A stretch of DNA of 64,000 nucleotides from Acholoe squamosa (lineage: Eukaryota > Annelida > Polychaeta > Phyllodocida > Polynoidae): the NCBI GenBank assembly GCA_949317995.1, contig OX439043.1, positions 62,718,822 to 62,782,821 of the forward strand, written 5' to 3'. The notes under the pieces are model-generated. The model saw only the letters and a list, made by a program, of their open reading frames with translations, made no database searches and was not told the origin of the DNA. Positions 63,409 through 64,000 of the stretch are shown piece by piece; positions within the stretch are counted from its first letter, which is position 1, and each line of letters opens with the position of its first letter. The translations under genes were made by a program, and so were the position numbers.

Positions 63409-64000
63409 CTGTAGAAAGGTTGAGAAGATACACTTAAGAAAGGATGAAATGTTGGTCTAAAAGGATGACTGATTTTTTTTTTTCAAAGGTTCAAGCAGGG
63501 GTACTCAAAGCCAATGTGTAACCTGCTCGGTTTCTAATCTTTGGTTTGGTTGAATTTACCTCCAAAAATTGTAATTAAGTGTTAGCAGAGAGACTGTTGT
63601 TTCTGAACATATGGTAAGTCCTTTCTTTTCTCAGTTTGGACAGATATGTCAAAGCTGCTTGTTCAATACCATATTAGGCTGCATAAAATCGATAATCAGC
63701 TTTGCGGACAGCGCCCGCACCCCCTAAAAAGGGCCGCATACACCCTTTTTATCACCACTCTACAAAAAAAAAACCCAGAAAATCTGCATCCATTGAAAAA
63801 TTGGTAAAAATATTCTTTCAAAACCCTCACCACCATTGTGGCCCTTCTACTTGATCAATTTTTACAATTTAAACACTTTTGAAAACCTCCAAATGCATTC
63901 TTTCTCATCCTAAAATTGCCAGATTGGTTATGTGAATGGTTGATATGCTGCAAGAAGAAATATAAGAGAAGAAATATTAGCAGCATTTGAAGAGGCAGAT
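63409..64000. other. intron or 5' flank of the Roco gene, no exon accepted
   Basis: No minus-strand exon in frame with 63218-63408 was found. Positions 63686-63740 match the arm region of the 23269-23765 MITE (AAAATCGATAATCAGCTTTG and GGGCCGCATA). Confidence 0.5.

Overview
The window is nuclear DNA from an intron-rich, AT-leaning animal. It carries a LINE, a Penelope-like element, many short inverted-repeat transposons and micro/minisatellites. The gene families (TIR-bearing Roco protein, DUF229 sulfatase-like protein, PhyH dioxygenase) fit a marine invertebrate such as amphioxus, a hemichordate or a lophotrochozoan, but I cannot fix the species. Layout on the left: a decayed LINE 3' end (1-1755); a stretch with (TA)n, a 21-bp minisatellite and a 0.9-kb inverted-repeat element (1756-6617); a decayed DUF229 gene on + (about 6690-9336) interrupted by a TA-flanked element; and an inverted-repeat cluster (9339-10600). 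Then comes an apparently intact nine-coding-exon phytanoyl-CoA dioxygenase-like gene on + (12373-17075), followed by about 4 kb of intergenic DNA. The right two thirds (21160-63408) is one long series of minus-strand exons. I could splice 39 exons by hand, giving about 2030 residues, with the 5' end missing and probably beyond the right edge. The order is: an unrecognised beta-rich/cysteine region, an MBT repeat, a helical region, LRRs, a ROC GTPase with P-loop, DFAGQ and THVD motifs, COR, two TIR domains, a conserved C-terminal domain, and a terminal CSIM box that looks like a prenylation site. All splice phases agree except one junction (55097 to 51334). The MBT part could therefore belong to a separate neighbouring gene, or one small exon is missing. 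The architecture suggests a GTP-switched, leucine-rich-repeat innate-immunity or cell-death signalling protein whose second TIR keeps the glutamate expected of NAD-cleaving TIRs. The introns of this gene are packed with mobile DNA. They hold a 6.8-kb ORF-less element with perfect 43-bp terminal inverted repeats, whose interior is a chain of hairpins that keep pairing while changing sequence. They also hold a small element with 84-bp perfect arms abutting it, a 2.7-kb foldback element with other elements nested inside, a truncated Penelope-like element with a 60-bp inverted 5' end and a 15-bp target duplication, and an inverted-repeat element filled with a 134-bp satellite that splits a 47-bp tandem array. 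All exon boundaries are hand-read from GT/AG signals and frame continuity and have not been checked against transcripts.
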